NCBI GenBank assembly: GCA_963715675.1
Contig: OY970265.1
Span: 3,286,001-3,350,000, forward strand
DNA from: DASVWZ01 sp963715675
GTDB taxonomy: Bacteria; Acidobacteriota; Terriglobia; Terriglobales; Acidobacteriaceae
Reading direction: 5' to 3'
Length of the DNA stretch: 64,000 bases
Every line of letters begins with the position of its first letter. Position 1 is the stretch's first letter. Below, piece by piece: positions 16,773-24,917 of this stretch. The notes beneath the pieces are model-generated. The model ran no database searches, was not told the origin of the DNA, and saw nothing but the letters and a program-made list of their open reading frames with translations. Position numbers and translations under genes: made by a program.

Positions 16773-18041
16773 CTACTGTATAACATGCCCCATCAAGCCC
16801 GGGCGAATCCGCACAAAGATGTGGAATGACACCGGGTTATTTCCGTAGGCTGGATCGAGCGCCGCCGGTTTCGAATAGAAGGTGACGTCCGCGCCCAGTC
16901 CGATCTGCCAATGCTGGTTTTGCAGGATGTCCCGCACGCCGCCAAAGGTGTAGGCCCCGATGCGATAGGAAGTTTGAACCGGCGCCGGCGGAAACAGCTC
17001 GTCCTTGTCGACCAACTCCAGACGGGTGTAGGCATAATTTCTGGAGAGAAAATCGACGGTCGATTCCGCCAGATAACTGTTCTGCGTGGTGTCTTGCAGT
17101 TCCTTGTGCTTCCTTCCCCATACCACGGTCGCTGCCCAGTTCCCTTTCGCCAGTGGCCGGTTGTACTCGACCGACGCTGTCTGCCTTTGCTCGTTGGTCG
17201 GGTCCAGCGCCTCGGGATGCACGAGGTACCCATAGCTGTATTGCGCCGTCCAGTTACGGGTGGGAGCAACACTTCCCCGGACGGACCAAGAGGTGAGTGG
17301 CGCCAATTGAATACTCCAGCGCTCTTCGTTCGGCTCCTGCCCGTTGAAGGCCGAGCCTTCGATCTTGAAGCGATCGATCACCAGTCCGGTCGTGACCACT
17401 CCAAAACTGGTATGGGTGGAATCCTGCAGATGATGGCCGAGAGGCGCCTCGGGATTTTCCGAGGCGGACTCTCGATGCAGGTATGTGACCGGCCCGAGCG
17501 CGGGCTCGCCGACCGGGCCTCCGTACAGGAGCCAGGACAGTTTCTCACGGATCGGTACGGTATACATGGCAGCCAGTTCCGAAAACACGTTGTGGGGATG
17601 TTGATGGTCGACCAGCGGCCGGTTGTGATAAGTTTCGCCGGTTTGAAAAAGTTCCGGAAATCCCGGATGTGGCGAGGTCAAGGACTCCGCCGAAAACATC
17701 TGGCGTAGCAGCAGAGTCCCACGTCCGAGCGTGTGCTGCTCCATGGTCATCAGATAATTGGCCGACTCCGCCTTGCCCTCACCGCGCGGCCCGCCTTGCT
17801 GGTTATAGGTAAGAAACACGGTGCCATGGGCCATCAGGTCCCATCCGCCGCGGGAGATCATCCACGTACGTTCCTGCACTGACGCGGGCTGCCATCCCGT
17901 ACCTGAGGAATCGTGCGGCGAGGGCAAGTTCGACTCGACCGCAGGACCCATATTCATTCCCGGCATGCTGGGCGCATCCTGCCCGAGACAAGGCCACGGC
18001 ACAAACGCAATCAGGAACACGTATGAAAGCGTTCTCCCCAC
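16773..18041 (-). CDS. Putative outer-membrane beta-barrel protein of the MerR metal module
   Basis: 422 residues with a signal peptide (LSYVFLIAFVPWPCLGQ), a short Met-rich stretch after cleavage (SMPGMNMG) and then alternating polar/hydrophobic beta-strand sequence. Features include HGTVFLTYNQQGGPRGE, DHQHPHN and a final aromatic-containing strand (FHIFVRIRPGL). I recognise this as a hypothetical family often found beside heavy-metal genes; no enzyme is implied. The start used is the GTG at 18041, because AAGGAG sits seven bases upstream and the signal peptide then begins directly. It is the third gene after merR and the Met-rich exported protein. Export or binding of copper-like metal is only inferred from the Met/His motifs and neighbours. 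Confidence 0.7.
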   Translation of the reverse strand: MGRTLSYVFLIAFVPWPCLGQDAPSMPGMNMGPAVESNLPSPHDSSGTGWQPASVQERTWMISRGGWDLMAHGTVFLTYNQQGGPRGEGKAESANYLMTMEQHTLGRGTLLLRQMFSAESLTSPHPGFPELFQTGETYHNRPLVDHQHPHNVFSELAAMYTVPIREKLSWLLYGGPVGEPALGPVTYLHRESASENPEAPLGHHLQDSTHTSFGVVTTGLVIDRFKIEGSAFNGQEPNEERWSIQLAPLTSWSVRGSVAPTRNWTAQYSYGYLVHPEALDPTNEQRQTASVEYNRPLAKGNWAATVVWGRKHKELQDTTQNSYLAESTVDFLSRNYAYTRLELVDKDELFPPAPVQTSYRIGAYTFGGVRDILQNQHWQIGLGADVTFYSKPAALDPAYGNNPVSFHIFVRIRPGLMGHVIQ

Positions 18042-18113
18042 GAACCCGCTCCTTATGAAAGCAATAATAGTTGACAATGATTGCGTGAGGCGGGTCCACT
18101 TTCCCGCAGCCGG

Positions 18114-18647
18114 TCACGGAATGGCCAGGCTGTCCCCGGTTTTGTGCTCGCGAATCTGGAACGACAGGAAATCCTGGATGGCGGAAACGGCGTCGCGGTC
18201 CGCGGTGCTGATCATCACTCGCCCGCCCAGGTTCGTCTCTTCGTACCGGTATTGAATCTGCTCCTTCTTGGATTTCATCACTCCCACCCCAGGCGGAACC
18301 TGGTCATGCACAAACATCGGGATGTCGAAGTCGCCGCCGGCAAAAGCTTTGGCGATGTGGGCAAGGTGCATTCTGATCTGATCTCTGCTTTCCGTGTCGG
18401 TTGCCTGATTCGCCTCTACGCTGATCACGCCGCCGTCTTTCGCCAGCGTGAAGTGATGTGTCGCCTTGTCCTGGGAGAATCCCATTCCCTTGTCGCCCCG
18501 CATCTTCATGTCCATGGGGCACTGACGCGGTTCGTTGCCGGGCGCCGCCTTCGAAGAGCTGCCGGCTTCCTGCGCATTCGCCACAAGCACGACAATCATC
18601 GGTACGGCAAGCACCAACAGCACGCTGACGGTGCATTTTTTCTTCAT
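18114..18647 (-). CDS. Exported Met-rich protein of unknown function
   Basis: 177 residues starting with a signal peptide (CTVSVLLVLAVPMIVVLVANA). A CPMDMKMRGDKGMGF segment dense in Met and with one Cys follows, then a compact domain with DIPMFVHDQVPPGVGVM. I do not recognise the domain. The ATG overlaps the merR stop codon in ATGA and has AGGAGCG upstream, so it is translationally coupled to the regulator. The Met-rich segment and the genes on both sides suggest a periplasmic metal-related role, for instance copper handling, without proof. Confidence 0.75.
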   Translation of the reverse strand: MKKKCTVSVLLVLAVPMIVVLVANAQEAGSSSKAAPGNEPRQCPMDMKMRGDKGMGFSQDKATHHFTLAKDGGVISVEANQATDTESRDQIRMHLAHIAKAFAGGDFDIPMFVHDQVPPGVGVMKSKKEQIQYRYEETNLGGRVMISTADRDAVSAIQDFLSFQIREHKTGDSLAIP

Positions 18648-19153
18648 TTGGTTCGCTCCTTGTGAATCGATTTTTCTGCTAACGATGAGTAAAGTTGCGG
18701 AGACAGCTTTCGGCTCCCGGCACGAGGGTCCGCGGCCAGCGCCTCCAGCAGCCCGGCTCGATTGCCGGGCGGGACCTTCTTCAGCCTGCCGTCCCATTGT
18801 TTGAGAATCACTGCCAGTTGCTTGCGCAACTCGACCATATCGCCGATCTGGCGATCCAGGTTCTTGAGCTTCGTGCCTGCCAACTCGCGCACATGCGCGC
18901 AAGGCACGCCCTCGCCGGCCCGCATCGCCAGAATTTCCGCAAGTTCATCCAGAGTAAAGCCGATGGACAGCGCAGCCCGGATCAGCCGGATTCGCTCGAC
19001 CGACTCCGCCGGATAGCAGCGGTACCCGTTCGCGGAACGCGGCGGAGCCACCAGCAGGCGCTTGCGCTCATACAGCCGGAGAGTGTCGGAACTGATTCCC
19101 ACCAGCCTCGCCAGTTCGCCGGAACGCAATGCCCTGTTTGCTTTCGTGCTCAC
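18644..19153 (-). CDS. MerR-family transcriptional regulator
   Basis: 169 residues with the MerR N-terminal winged helix (RSGELARLVGISSDTLRLYERK) followed by RYYxx-like RCYPAESVERIRLIRAALSIGFTL and a dimerisation coiled coil (TKLKNLDRQIGDMVEL). One Cys (VPCAHV) precedes the coiled coil, where metal-sensing MerR proteins have a conserved Cys, but the usual C-terminal Cys pair is absent, so the inducer is unclear. I place the start at the GTG at 19153. The frame runs on to 19192, but that segment is occupied by an apparent promoter whose -10 ends eight bases before the GTG, implying a leaderless or nearly leaderless message. It overlaps the next gene by ATGA. Confidence 0.85.
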   Translation of the reverse strand: MSTKANRALRSGELARLVGISSDTLRLYERKRLLVAPPRSANGYRCYPAESVERIRLIRAALSIGFTLDELAEILAMRAGEGVPCAHVRELAGTKLKNLDRQIGDMVELRKQLAVILKQWDGRLKKVPPGNRAGLLEALAADPRAGSRKLSPQLYSSLAEKSIHKERTK

Positions 19154-19160
19154 GTCATTC

Positions 19161-19192
19161 AGTCTAGACCCTGGAGCGTGATCCAGAGTCAA
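19161..19192 (-). promoter_or_regulatory. MerR-type promoter with dyad operator
   Basis: Reading on the minus strand, TTGACT (19192-19187) and TAGACT (19166-19161) are separated by 20 bases, the over-long spacing characteristic of MerR-activated promoters. Within it lies an inverted repeat, GACTCTGGA-N6-TCCAGGGTC (19190-19167), with eight of nine pairs complementary. The merR GTG follows eight bases after the -10, so the transcript would begin at or very near the start codon. Confidence 0.75.
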
Positions 19193-19270
19193 GCACTATG
19201 TTCAGAAAATGGGGTAGGTTGACGTGCAGGGAACGAACGCTGGTCGCTGGTCCGGGGTCAAGATCGAGGC

Positions 19271-19735
19271 CTACGATCCGGTAATTTTCAGCCGCAGTTC
19301 TTCGGGCAGCCGGGAGCGGATCTCGGCGGGGAGGCGGTCGTGGACATGGCGGGCGCCCAGGCGGGCGGCATCCACCACAGCCATGGGAGCCGGAGTCGCG
19401 ACTGCGACGATGAGCCAGATCAGCGCGGACATGGCGAAACCCGCCAGCGCGGCAATCTCCAGCCAGAACGTGTGACGCGGCCCAAAATGCCGGATCACTC
19501 CGAACGCCAGCAGAAAAACTCCGGCGGAAACCGAGGCCAGGGCGATGAGAGCGATGTCAATGGTGCGGTGAATGCGCTGGCGCTGGCGGCAGCGTTGGCA
19601 GGCGTTCAAGTGCTCCTCGTAGTCGCCGCGCATCTCCGGCACCAGGCCGGAAATGTCGTAGCGCCAGCCCGCCAGAATCTTGCCAACCACCGGGTCTATG
19701 CACTGACTCATATATACAGGTACGAATCGACTCAC
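19271..19735 (-). CDS. Zinc-finger-like (HC2-type) small membrane protein
   Basis: 154 residues. The N-terminal part has CIDPVVGKIL and HLNACQRCRQRQ, an H-x3-C-x2-C motif like the putative zinc fingers of anti-sigma-type proteins. Two TMs (IALIALASVSAGVFLLAFG and FWLEIAALAGFAMSALIWLIV) and a charged tail (RLPAEIRSRLPEEL) follow. The GTG used overlaps the stop of the metallo-hydrolase gene in GTGA; an ATG at 19711 giving MSQCIDP would resemble the family start better. No sigma factor is adjacent, so an anti-sigma role is not supported. Confidence 0.72.
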   Translation of the reverse strand: MSRFVPVYMSQCIDPVVGKILAGWRYDISGLVPEMRGDYEEHLNACQRCRQRQRIHRTIDIALIALASVSAGVFLLAFGVIRHFGPRHTFWLEIAALAGFAMSALIWLIVAVATPAPMAVVDAARLGARHVHDRLPAEIRSRLPEELRLKITGS

Positions 19736-20535
19736 AACCGGATTGGTTGCATGGCCTGCTCCTGGGCCGCCAACAACACGCGATTGCGCAGCAGGGTGCG
19801 CCGCGTGCCCAGCGCGTTTTCCGCTTCTCCGCGCGCCACTTCCGGATGGTTGTTTTCGGCGGAAAGATGCGCCAGCACTATGTAGGATGCCTTCCCATCA
19901 TAATCGTTGCAGAAAAATTGTGCGAGAGTTGTGTTGGACAGGTGCCCCACCCGGCTCATGACGCGCTGTTTGACCGACCAGGGATAGGGGCCCGAACGCA
20001 ACATTTCCAGGTCGTGATTGGATTCGAGCACCAGCAGATCGCAGCCGCGAAGCTGATCACCAACACTCGGTGGGACGTAGCCCAAGTCGGTGGCAATGGC
20101 GATCCTTACGCCTTCGCTGCGAAACGTGAACCCGACCGGATCGGCGGCGTCATGAGGAATGGTGAATGGAGTGACTTCGATATCGCCGACCCGAAACTTG
20201 TGTCCGGAAGAAAAAAATTCCAGCTGGGGAATCTCCGGAAGTTCGCCCATGGCATCGCGTACGGCACGCGCCCAGGCCTGGTAGGTGGCCCCGGTCATAT
20301 AGACCGGAATCTTGAGTTTCTTGGCCAGCACCCGCAGTCCCTGAACGTGGTCAGAGTGTTCGTGGGTGATGACGATGGCGGACAGAGAGCGGGGATCGCC
20401 GCCAGTATCCTTGAGGCGCTTGAAAGTTTCCTTGCAGGAGAGTCCGGCATCGACCAGAATGCGGGTCGAGGAACTTTCAACCAGCGTGCTGTTGCCCCGG
20501 CTGCCGCTGGCTAAAATCGAAATGGAAACCCCCAT
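19732..20535 (-). CDS. MBL-fold metallo-hydrolase (WalJ/YycJ-like)
   Basis: 267 residues of the metallo-beta-lactamase superfamily. The metal-binding signature is ITHEHSDHVQG (HxHxDH), with further ligand-containing segments IPHDAADPVG, IATDLGY and LAHLSAENNHPE. The opening SILASGSRGNSTLVES, with Gly-Ser-rich strand, is typical of the YycJ/WalJ branch, which includes 5'-3' exonuclease-like and PhnP-like hydrolases acting in the cytoplasm. The exact substrate is unknown; in other bacteria WalJ is linked to cell-wall and DNA-replication coordination. It is coupled through GTGA to the zinc-finger-like membrane protein gene. Confidence 0.88.
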   Translation of the reverse strand: MGVSISILASGSRGNSTLVESSSTRILVDAGLSCKETFKRLKDTGGDPRSLSAIVITHEHSDHVQGLRVLAKKLKIPVYMTGATYQAWARAVRDAMGELPEIPQLEFFSSGHKFRVGDIEVTPFTIPHDAADPVGFTFRSEGVRIAIATDLGYVPPSVGDQLRGCDLLVLESNHDLEMLRSGPYPWSVKQRVMSRVGHLSNTTLAQFFCNDYDGKASYIVLAHLSAENNHPEVARGEAENALGTRRTLLRNRVLLAAQEQAMQPIRL

Positions 20536-20791
20536 GGCGGCAGCATACGCGCAGAAGCTGTGGAAACGGGAGTGACTTTCTGGTTAGCCGATACTCTTGA
20601 GCGCAGCGGGGGCGTCCTTAGGTCGGAATTGGCCCGGTTTTGCGAATGAAATGGGGAGTTGCAAGAGTTTGCAGCTTGACTTTGCCCTGATCTCCGCAGA
20701 ATAATTCCCACTGCTCCAGACGCCGTGACCCGCGCCCTCGTCTCTCGTGCGTTCCTGCTGAGATACTCGAATTTGTAACCCGGAGAATTCT

Positions 20792-22258
20792 ATGACCAAG
20801 CAGCGTACATGTAAGCATTTGACTTACGCGCCGGCGTGCAGCCGGACAAATTGCAGTGCAGCCAAACCTGCCTTGTTGAAAATGGCAGGTCTGGTCTTTA
20901 TGTTTTATGCGGCAACAGCGCTCGCCTCACCAGCCACGATCACCTTCAACAGTCTGGTAAGTTTCGACGGAACAAACGGAGCCGCTCCCCGTTATATGTC
21001 TCTGATCCAGGGTGTCGATGGGAACTTCTATGGCACAACCGCGGCCGATGGCGCCAACGGACACGGCACAGTCTTCAAGATCACCCCCGCGGGCGCCCTC
21101 ACCACCATCTACAGTTTTTGTGCGCTAAGTAACTGCACCGACGGCATCTATCCTTACGCGGGACTTGCGCAAGACAACAAAGGCAACTTCTATGGGACGA
21201 CCTCGGCAGGCGGCGCCAACGGCGATGGTACAGTCTTCAAAGTCACTCCGGCGGGTGCCCTGACCACGCTTCACAGCTTCGACTCGACGGACGGCGCAAC
21301 CCCTTATGATGGGCTGCTGCTAGGCAGCGACGGGAACTTTTACGGCACCACCGGGTCCGGCGGAGCCAACAGCGACGGCACTATCTTCAAAATCACTCCG
21401 GCGGGTGCCCTGACCACGCTTCACAGCTTCGACTCGACGGACGGCTCTTTGCCCTATGGAGGACTGGTCCAAGACAGCAAGGGTAACTTTTATGGAACAA
21501 CGGTCACAGGCGGCGCCTACGGCCACGGCACGGTCTTTCAAATGACTTCCACGGGCACTGTGTCCACTTTGCATAGCTTTAACTCGTCTGACGGCGAATA
21601 TCCTTATGCCGGGTTGGTCCAGGACAGCAAAGGGAATTTCTATGGGACAACTTACGACGGTGGGACCGCCGGCGATGGCACGGCGTTTGAAATCACCGCC
21701 GCGGGTACGCTGACCACGATTTACAACTTTTGTTCCCAAACCAGCTGTTCGGACGGCTCCACGCCGGAAGCTGGACTGGTGCAAGGCACCGACGGCAATT
21801 TCTATGGGACTACGGCATTTGGGGGCTCCAACGGCTATGGCACTCTATTCGCACTCACCCCAGGGGGCACACTGACCACGCTTCATCTGTTTGACCGTAC
21901 CGACGGCTCAAACCCCGTGGGCGGCCTGTTTCAAGCCACCAACGGGACCTTCTACGGCACAACCTACGAAGGCGGGACGAGCCAGGACGGCACAGTCTTC
22001 AGCCTGGGCGTCGGGCTCGGGCCCTTCGTAGCGACCGTGCCCACATCCGGCAAGGTGGGAGCGGCTGTCATTATTCTCGGAACGAATCTGACGGGCTCAA
22101 CCAAAGTCACCTTTAACGGCAAGTCGGCAAAGCTCAAAGTCATCTCCAAGTCCGAAATTAAAACCACCGTGCCAGCAGGTGCGAAAACCGGCACGGTCGA
22201 GGTGAAGACACCCAAGGGGACACTCAAGAGCAACGTGGTCTTCCGCGTCATCAAGTAA
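20792..22258 (+). CDS. Secreted GloVer-repeat protein with C-terminal IPT/TIG domain
   Basis: 488 residues. After a signal-anchor region (LVFMFYAATALASP) there are seven repeats of about 53 residues, each centred on GNFYGTT...GG and ending T(V/L)F.(I/M)TPAG.LTTLHSF. This is the Gloeo/Verruco (GloVer) repeat known from Acidobacteriota, Verrucomicrobia and cyanobacteria. Seven copies suggest a seven-bladed propeller, an inference. The C-terminal 85 residues (PTSGKVGAAVIILGTNLTG...) form an IPT/TIG Ig-like domain. CGGAGA precedes the ATG. The function of the family is unknown; a cell-surface or extracellular role is likely. Confidence 0.88.
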   Translation: MTKQRTCKHLTYAPACSRTNCSAAKPALLKMAGLVFMFYAATALASPATITFNSLVSFDGTNGAAPRYMSLIQGVDGNFYGTTAADGANGHGTVFKITPAGALTTIYSFCALSNCTDGIYPYAGLAQDNKGNFYGTTSAGGANGDGTVFKVTPAGALTTLHSFDSTDGATPYDGLLLGSDGNFYGTTGSGGANSDGTIFKITPAGALTTLHSFDSTDGSLPYGGLVQDSKGNFYGTTVTGGAYGHGTVFQMTSTGTVSTLHSFNSSDGEYPYAGLVQDSKGNFYGTTYDGGTAGDGTAFEITAAGTLTTIYNFCSQTSCSDGSTPEAGLVQGTDGNFYGTTAFGGSNGYGTLFALTPGGTLTTLHLFDRTDGSNPVGGLFQATNGTFYGTTYEGGTSQDGTVFSLGVGLGPFVATVPTSGKVGAAVIILGTNLTGSTKVTFNGKSAKLKVISKSEIKTTVPAGAKTGTVEVKTPKGTLKSNVVFRVIK

Positions 22259-22362
22259 GGCACGGAGCCGTTGGATGGTGCGCAAAGCGAACGCTCGGTC
22301 GGCCCAGGCTCGCGACCCGTTCCTTGGACACGAACCTGGATTGAGCAACACGCGCTACATTC

Positions 22363-22746
22363 TTACTTCGACACCATCCGGCGCTTGCGGAACCCGTGCA
22401 GAATGACGGCGCTGCTGACGGCAAAACTGCCGACAGCAAGCAGGGCCATGATCTGGGCCAGGGATGCGCCCAAGTGGAGAGCGTCGGCGAACAGGGCGAT
22501 CAGGGCAAAGACAATTCCCAGCACATTGAGCCACAGCGGCGCTTCGACCGGAGTGCCGTGGGCGCGGTTGTAGACGCTCAGCTGTATCAGTACGGCAACC
22601 AGCCCAATGGCGGCCACAACCACAACCGCAACCGGGCTGAAAAAGGCTCCGCGGCTGGTGAACAGGACGACAATGGCCAGCATCAGACACAGCACACCCG
22701 AAGCAATGACGGTCCAGCGGCGGTGTTGTGGGGCAGAATCGGCCAA
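22363..22746 (-). CDS. Small four-TM membrane protein of unknown function
   Basis: 127 residues with four hydrophobic segments (VIASGVLCLMLAIVVLF, SPVAVVVVAAIGLVAVLIQL, LWLNVLGIVFALIALFADAL, IMALLAVGSFAVSSAVILH) and a basic C-terminus (RKRRMVSK). The TTG start is supported by GAGGA six bases upstream. No functional motif is visible and neighbours give no clue. Confidence 0.72.
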   Translation of the reverse strand: MADSAPQHRRWTVIASGVLCLMLAIVVLFTSRGAFFSPVAVVVVAAIGLVAVLIQLSVYNRAHGTPVEAPLWLNVLGIVFALIALFADALHLGASLAQIMALLAVGSFAVSSAVILHGFRKRRMVSK

Positions 22747-22913
22747 GTGGCGTCCTCGGTGTAAGCCCCATTGTAATCAGAGCCGGGGACAGGCGCGAGT
22801 CTGATATTCGATGCGGGCTTGCGTCTTCGAGGGAACGACGTAGCCAGCGTGCAGCTGGCCCTCGCCCGACAAATGCTCGGTGGCTGCGCCGGCCGGACCG
22901 GAGCCATTCCGCC

Positions 22914-23093
22914 CTAGGCTTTCTTCATCAACGGATTTCCGGGCGAAACCAGGCCCAGGCGGTGCAGCTTGTCTTCCAGGCGTTTGCGGTCGGCTTCCTG
23001 GGTGGCGGCGGCGTGGCGTTTGCGAAGCTTCAGAATCTTTTCCTTGCGAGTACGGCGACGGCGGATCTCCGGCCGCCGGCTGGGTGCGGACAT
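22914..23093 (-). CDS. Small basic protein (59 aa), DUF6800-like
   Basis: A 59-residue protein that begins MSAPSRRPEIRRRRTRKEK, continues with an amphipathic charged helix (ADRKRLEDKLHRLGLV) and ends NPLMKKA. AGGAG stands eight bases before the ATG. The strong Arg/Lys content suggests nucleic-acid or ribosome association, but this is inference; I match it from memory to a small conserved family annotated only as DUF6800. It is transcribed alone. Confidence 0.7.
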   Translation of the reverse strand: MSAPSRRPEIRRRRTRKEKILKLRKRHAAATQEADRKRLEDKLHRLGLVSPGNPLMKKA

Positions 23094-23227
23094 GCGGTTT
23101 GCTCCTGACTTCTGGATTGAGAATTAGCGGGAAGCTGCGGTCGCTGCCTCACTGGCATTGTAGTTTCCCAGGCGCAAGAAGCGCAATGCCGCCAAATGAT
23201 CCCCGGCCTCCGGCGGCAGGCAGACGG

Positions 23228-23980
23228 CTAGGATTCCGGACCCTTTTGAAACTGGCTGGCCACGTCTGCGGGAAGGTATTCTTCGAGCCGGCGCGCGAGC
23301 CACGCCTGCAGCTGTTCCTTATGCCGCGAAGCCAGGGTGAGAAGCTGCAGCCCCATGCGGCCGCTTCCATCGCTCCAACAGACATTGGCGTCAGAGGCGA
23401 ACTTGGTGGTTTCGTCGGGAAGGCTGAACGCCACCAATACCTTGGAATCGGGTTTGAGCGCGACGGGAGCGGTGACCGCCATCCCGCTCTCACTGATGTT
23501 CAGGGTCTTGCAATGAAGCTCCCCACCCTGGTGCCCGCGCAACGATACCGGGATGACCACGGGACACCGGAAATAGCGGCGCCGCTCGCGCATGATCATG
23601 CCATAGGCGACCTTCAGGTTATTGTGCACCGACTCTGTGGAGAGAGGTCTCTCCAGCACGAAGTGAGAGCCGGCGCCGAAAGCGAGACCCGTTTCGGTAC
23701 CGCCGGCGGTGATGGCGAAGGTCGCGGCGGTTTGGCTGGAGGCAGAGCTGCGTACCTGGGCAAGCAGTTCCCCGGCTCGTTCCCCGATCTGCATGTCAAC
23801 GATGACCGCCTCAAAATGCCGCCGGTTGAGCAGTTGAAACGCAGCCGTGATTTCGCTGCTGACCTCGGCCGCAATGGCGAACTGCTGTAGGCCTTCCTTC
23901 AACTGTTGAATGGTGGCAGCATCCTTGGAAACGACCAGCGTTGTCGCTGCGGGCTGCGGAGATGAACCTGTAGTTGTCAT
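23228..23980 (-). CDS. PilZ-domain protein with receiver-like N-terminus
   Basis: 250 residues. The N-terminal half resembles a receiver (TTLVVSKDAATIQQLKEGL, FEAVIVDMQIGERAGELL) and retains an Asp at the acceptor position (IVDMQ). The C-terminal half is a PilZ domain starting RERRRYFRCPVVIPVSLR, giving the RxxxR c-di-GMP motif, and continuing with NISESGMAVTAP, the D/NxSxxG motif. It should sense c-di-GMP, and possibly phosphorylation, and control motility or polysaccharide output through an unknown partner. The start MTTTG has AAGGA nine bases upstream; two earlier ATGs lack ribosome sites. Confidence 0.87.
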   Translation of the reverse strand: MTTTGSSPQPAATTLVVSKDAATIQQLKEGLQQFAIAAEVSSEITAAFQLLNRRHFEAVIVDMQIGERAGELLAQVRSSASSQTAATFAITAGGTETGLAFGAGSHFVLERPLSTESVHNNLKVAYGMIMRERRRYFRCPVVIPVSLRGHQGGELHCKTLNISESGMAVTAPVALKPDSKVLVAFSLPDETTKFASDANVCWSDGSGRMGLQLLTLASRHKEQLQAWLARRLEEYLPADVASQFQKGPES

Positions 23981-24917
23981 GCCAGGCATTCCTTCATGCC
24001 CCACCTCATTGTTCTTGCGACCCCCGGTCCGGCCGCACTCATCAAGAAACGAAATCATCCCTCGTGACCGTCAAAGCCGAACGAAACCGGCGGGCCAGCA
24101 CGAAGGGATAGCTAAGGTCTACATGGTTCAGAGTGGAATGTCAAAATTTGTCTCGCATCGGTACAGCATTGCACACCCGGCCTGCGCTGGGGTCGCCCGT
24201 GCGCTCACCCAGTGGGTGGGACTGGCGATCGTCGGGTGATTGGCGGTGAACTCGGGTCCAGTGGATTGCAAAAAATTAAGAGTCCCGAGGTGATGTTGGG
24301 ATCATTCGTCTCGGCCAGTAGCTCGCTTTAGACCCTTGCAGACCTGCACTCGTCGCTTCCTTGCGGTCGCTCCGCGCGATCATTGCTCGGGCTCCGGGCT
24401 TACCGCCAACCGGAAAAACCAACCCAACGCCTCGGGACTCTATCCTGCCTTCAACATATCTTCCTGTTCGCCTCAACCAGCGCTTTGCTATAGACCCTTG
24501 CCCGCCCTCGCTCCTTCACCTTGCGGTTTGGAGTGTGACTTCGCTCGAGCCCCGGACGCCGCACCAACCGGACAAACATCAGAAGGTGTCAAAGAACGAT
24601 TCTGTTTCTACTCTTTCTATTCTGGGAGTCAATAGAAAATCCGCGCCTGTATCTGCTTGCAATTCAGTGGAGTGCAGCCGGTTCACAGGCTGGTGCAACG
24701 GACTTGGTGCAGCTACTCTGCCGCGCCACGAATGCAGGCAGGAATTTATCAGTTGATTTCTGTAGATTCCCTGGTCTCAAGCTAACGCGAGTGCTTCACG
24801 ACGAGTTTACCGGTTGTGCAAATCTTGCCAGGAACCGCTCAGGAAGCCGGATTCCTGTGCAAAGGCACGACTCAGTTGTGCGGCTCGGACGGCCGTCGAG
24901 CCGCGCCGCCAGCCTCT
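23981..24917. other. Gene-poor region with diverged direct repeats
   Basis: 937 bases with no frame that looks coding. It contains two related segments of about 100 bases (24321-24420 and 24479-24580) that share the order GACCCTTGC, CTCG, CTTGCGGT, CTCGxGC, CCGG and CCAACCGGA-AAAC, so the region probably arose by an old duplication. Confidence 0.6.
24321..24580. repeat. Two diverged direct repeats of about 100 bp
   Basis: Copy 1 is 24321-24420 and copy 2 is 24479-24580. Identical blocks in the same order (TAGACCCTTGC, CTTGCGGT, CCAACCGGA) are separated by substituted and length-variable sequence. Neither copy encodes a visible protein. Confidence 0.5.

Noticed and set aside
24361..24756. Plus-strand frames in the 24.1-24.9 kb gap as genes
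   Set aside because: No ribosome sites, no domain-like composition, and they run across the diverged repeats.
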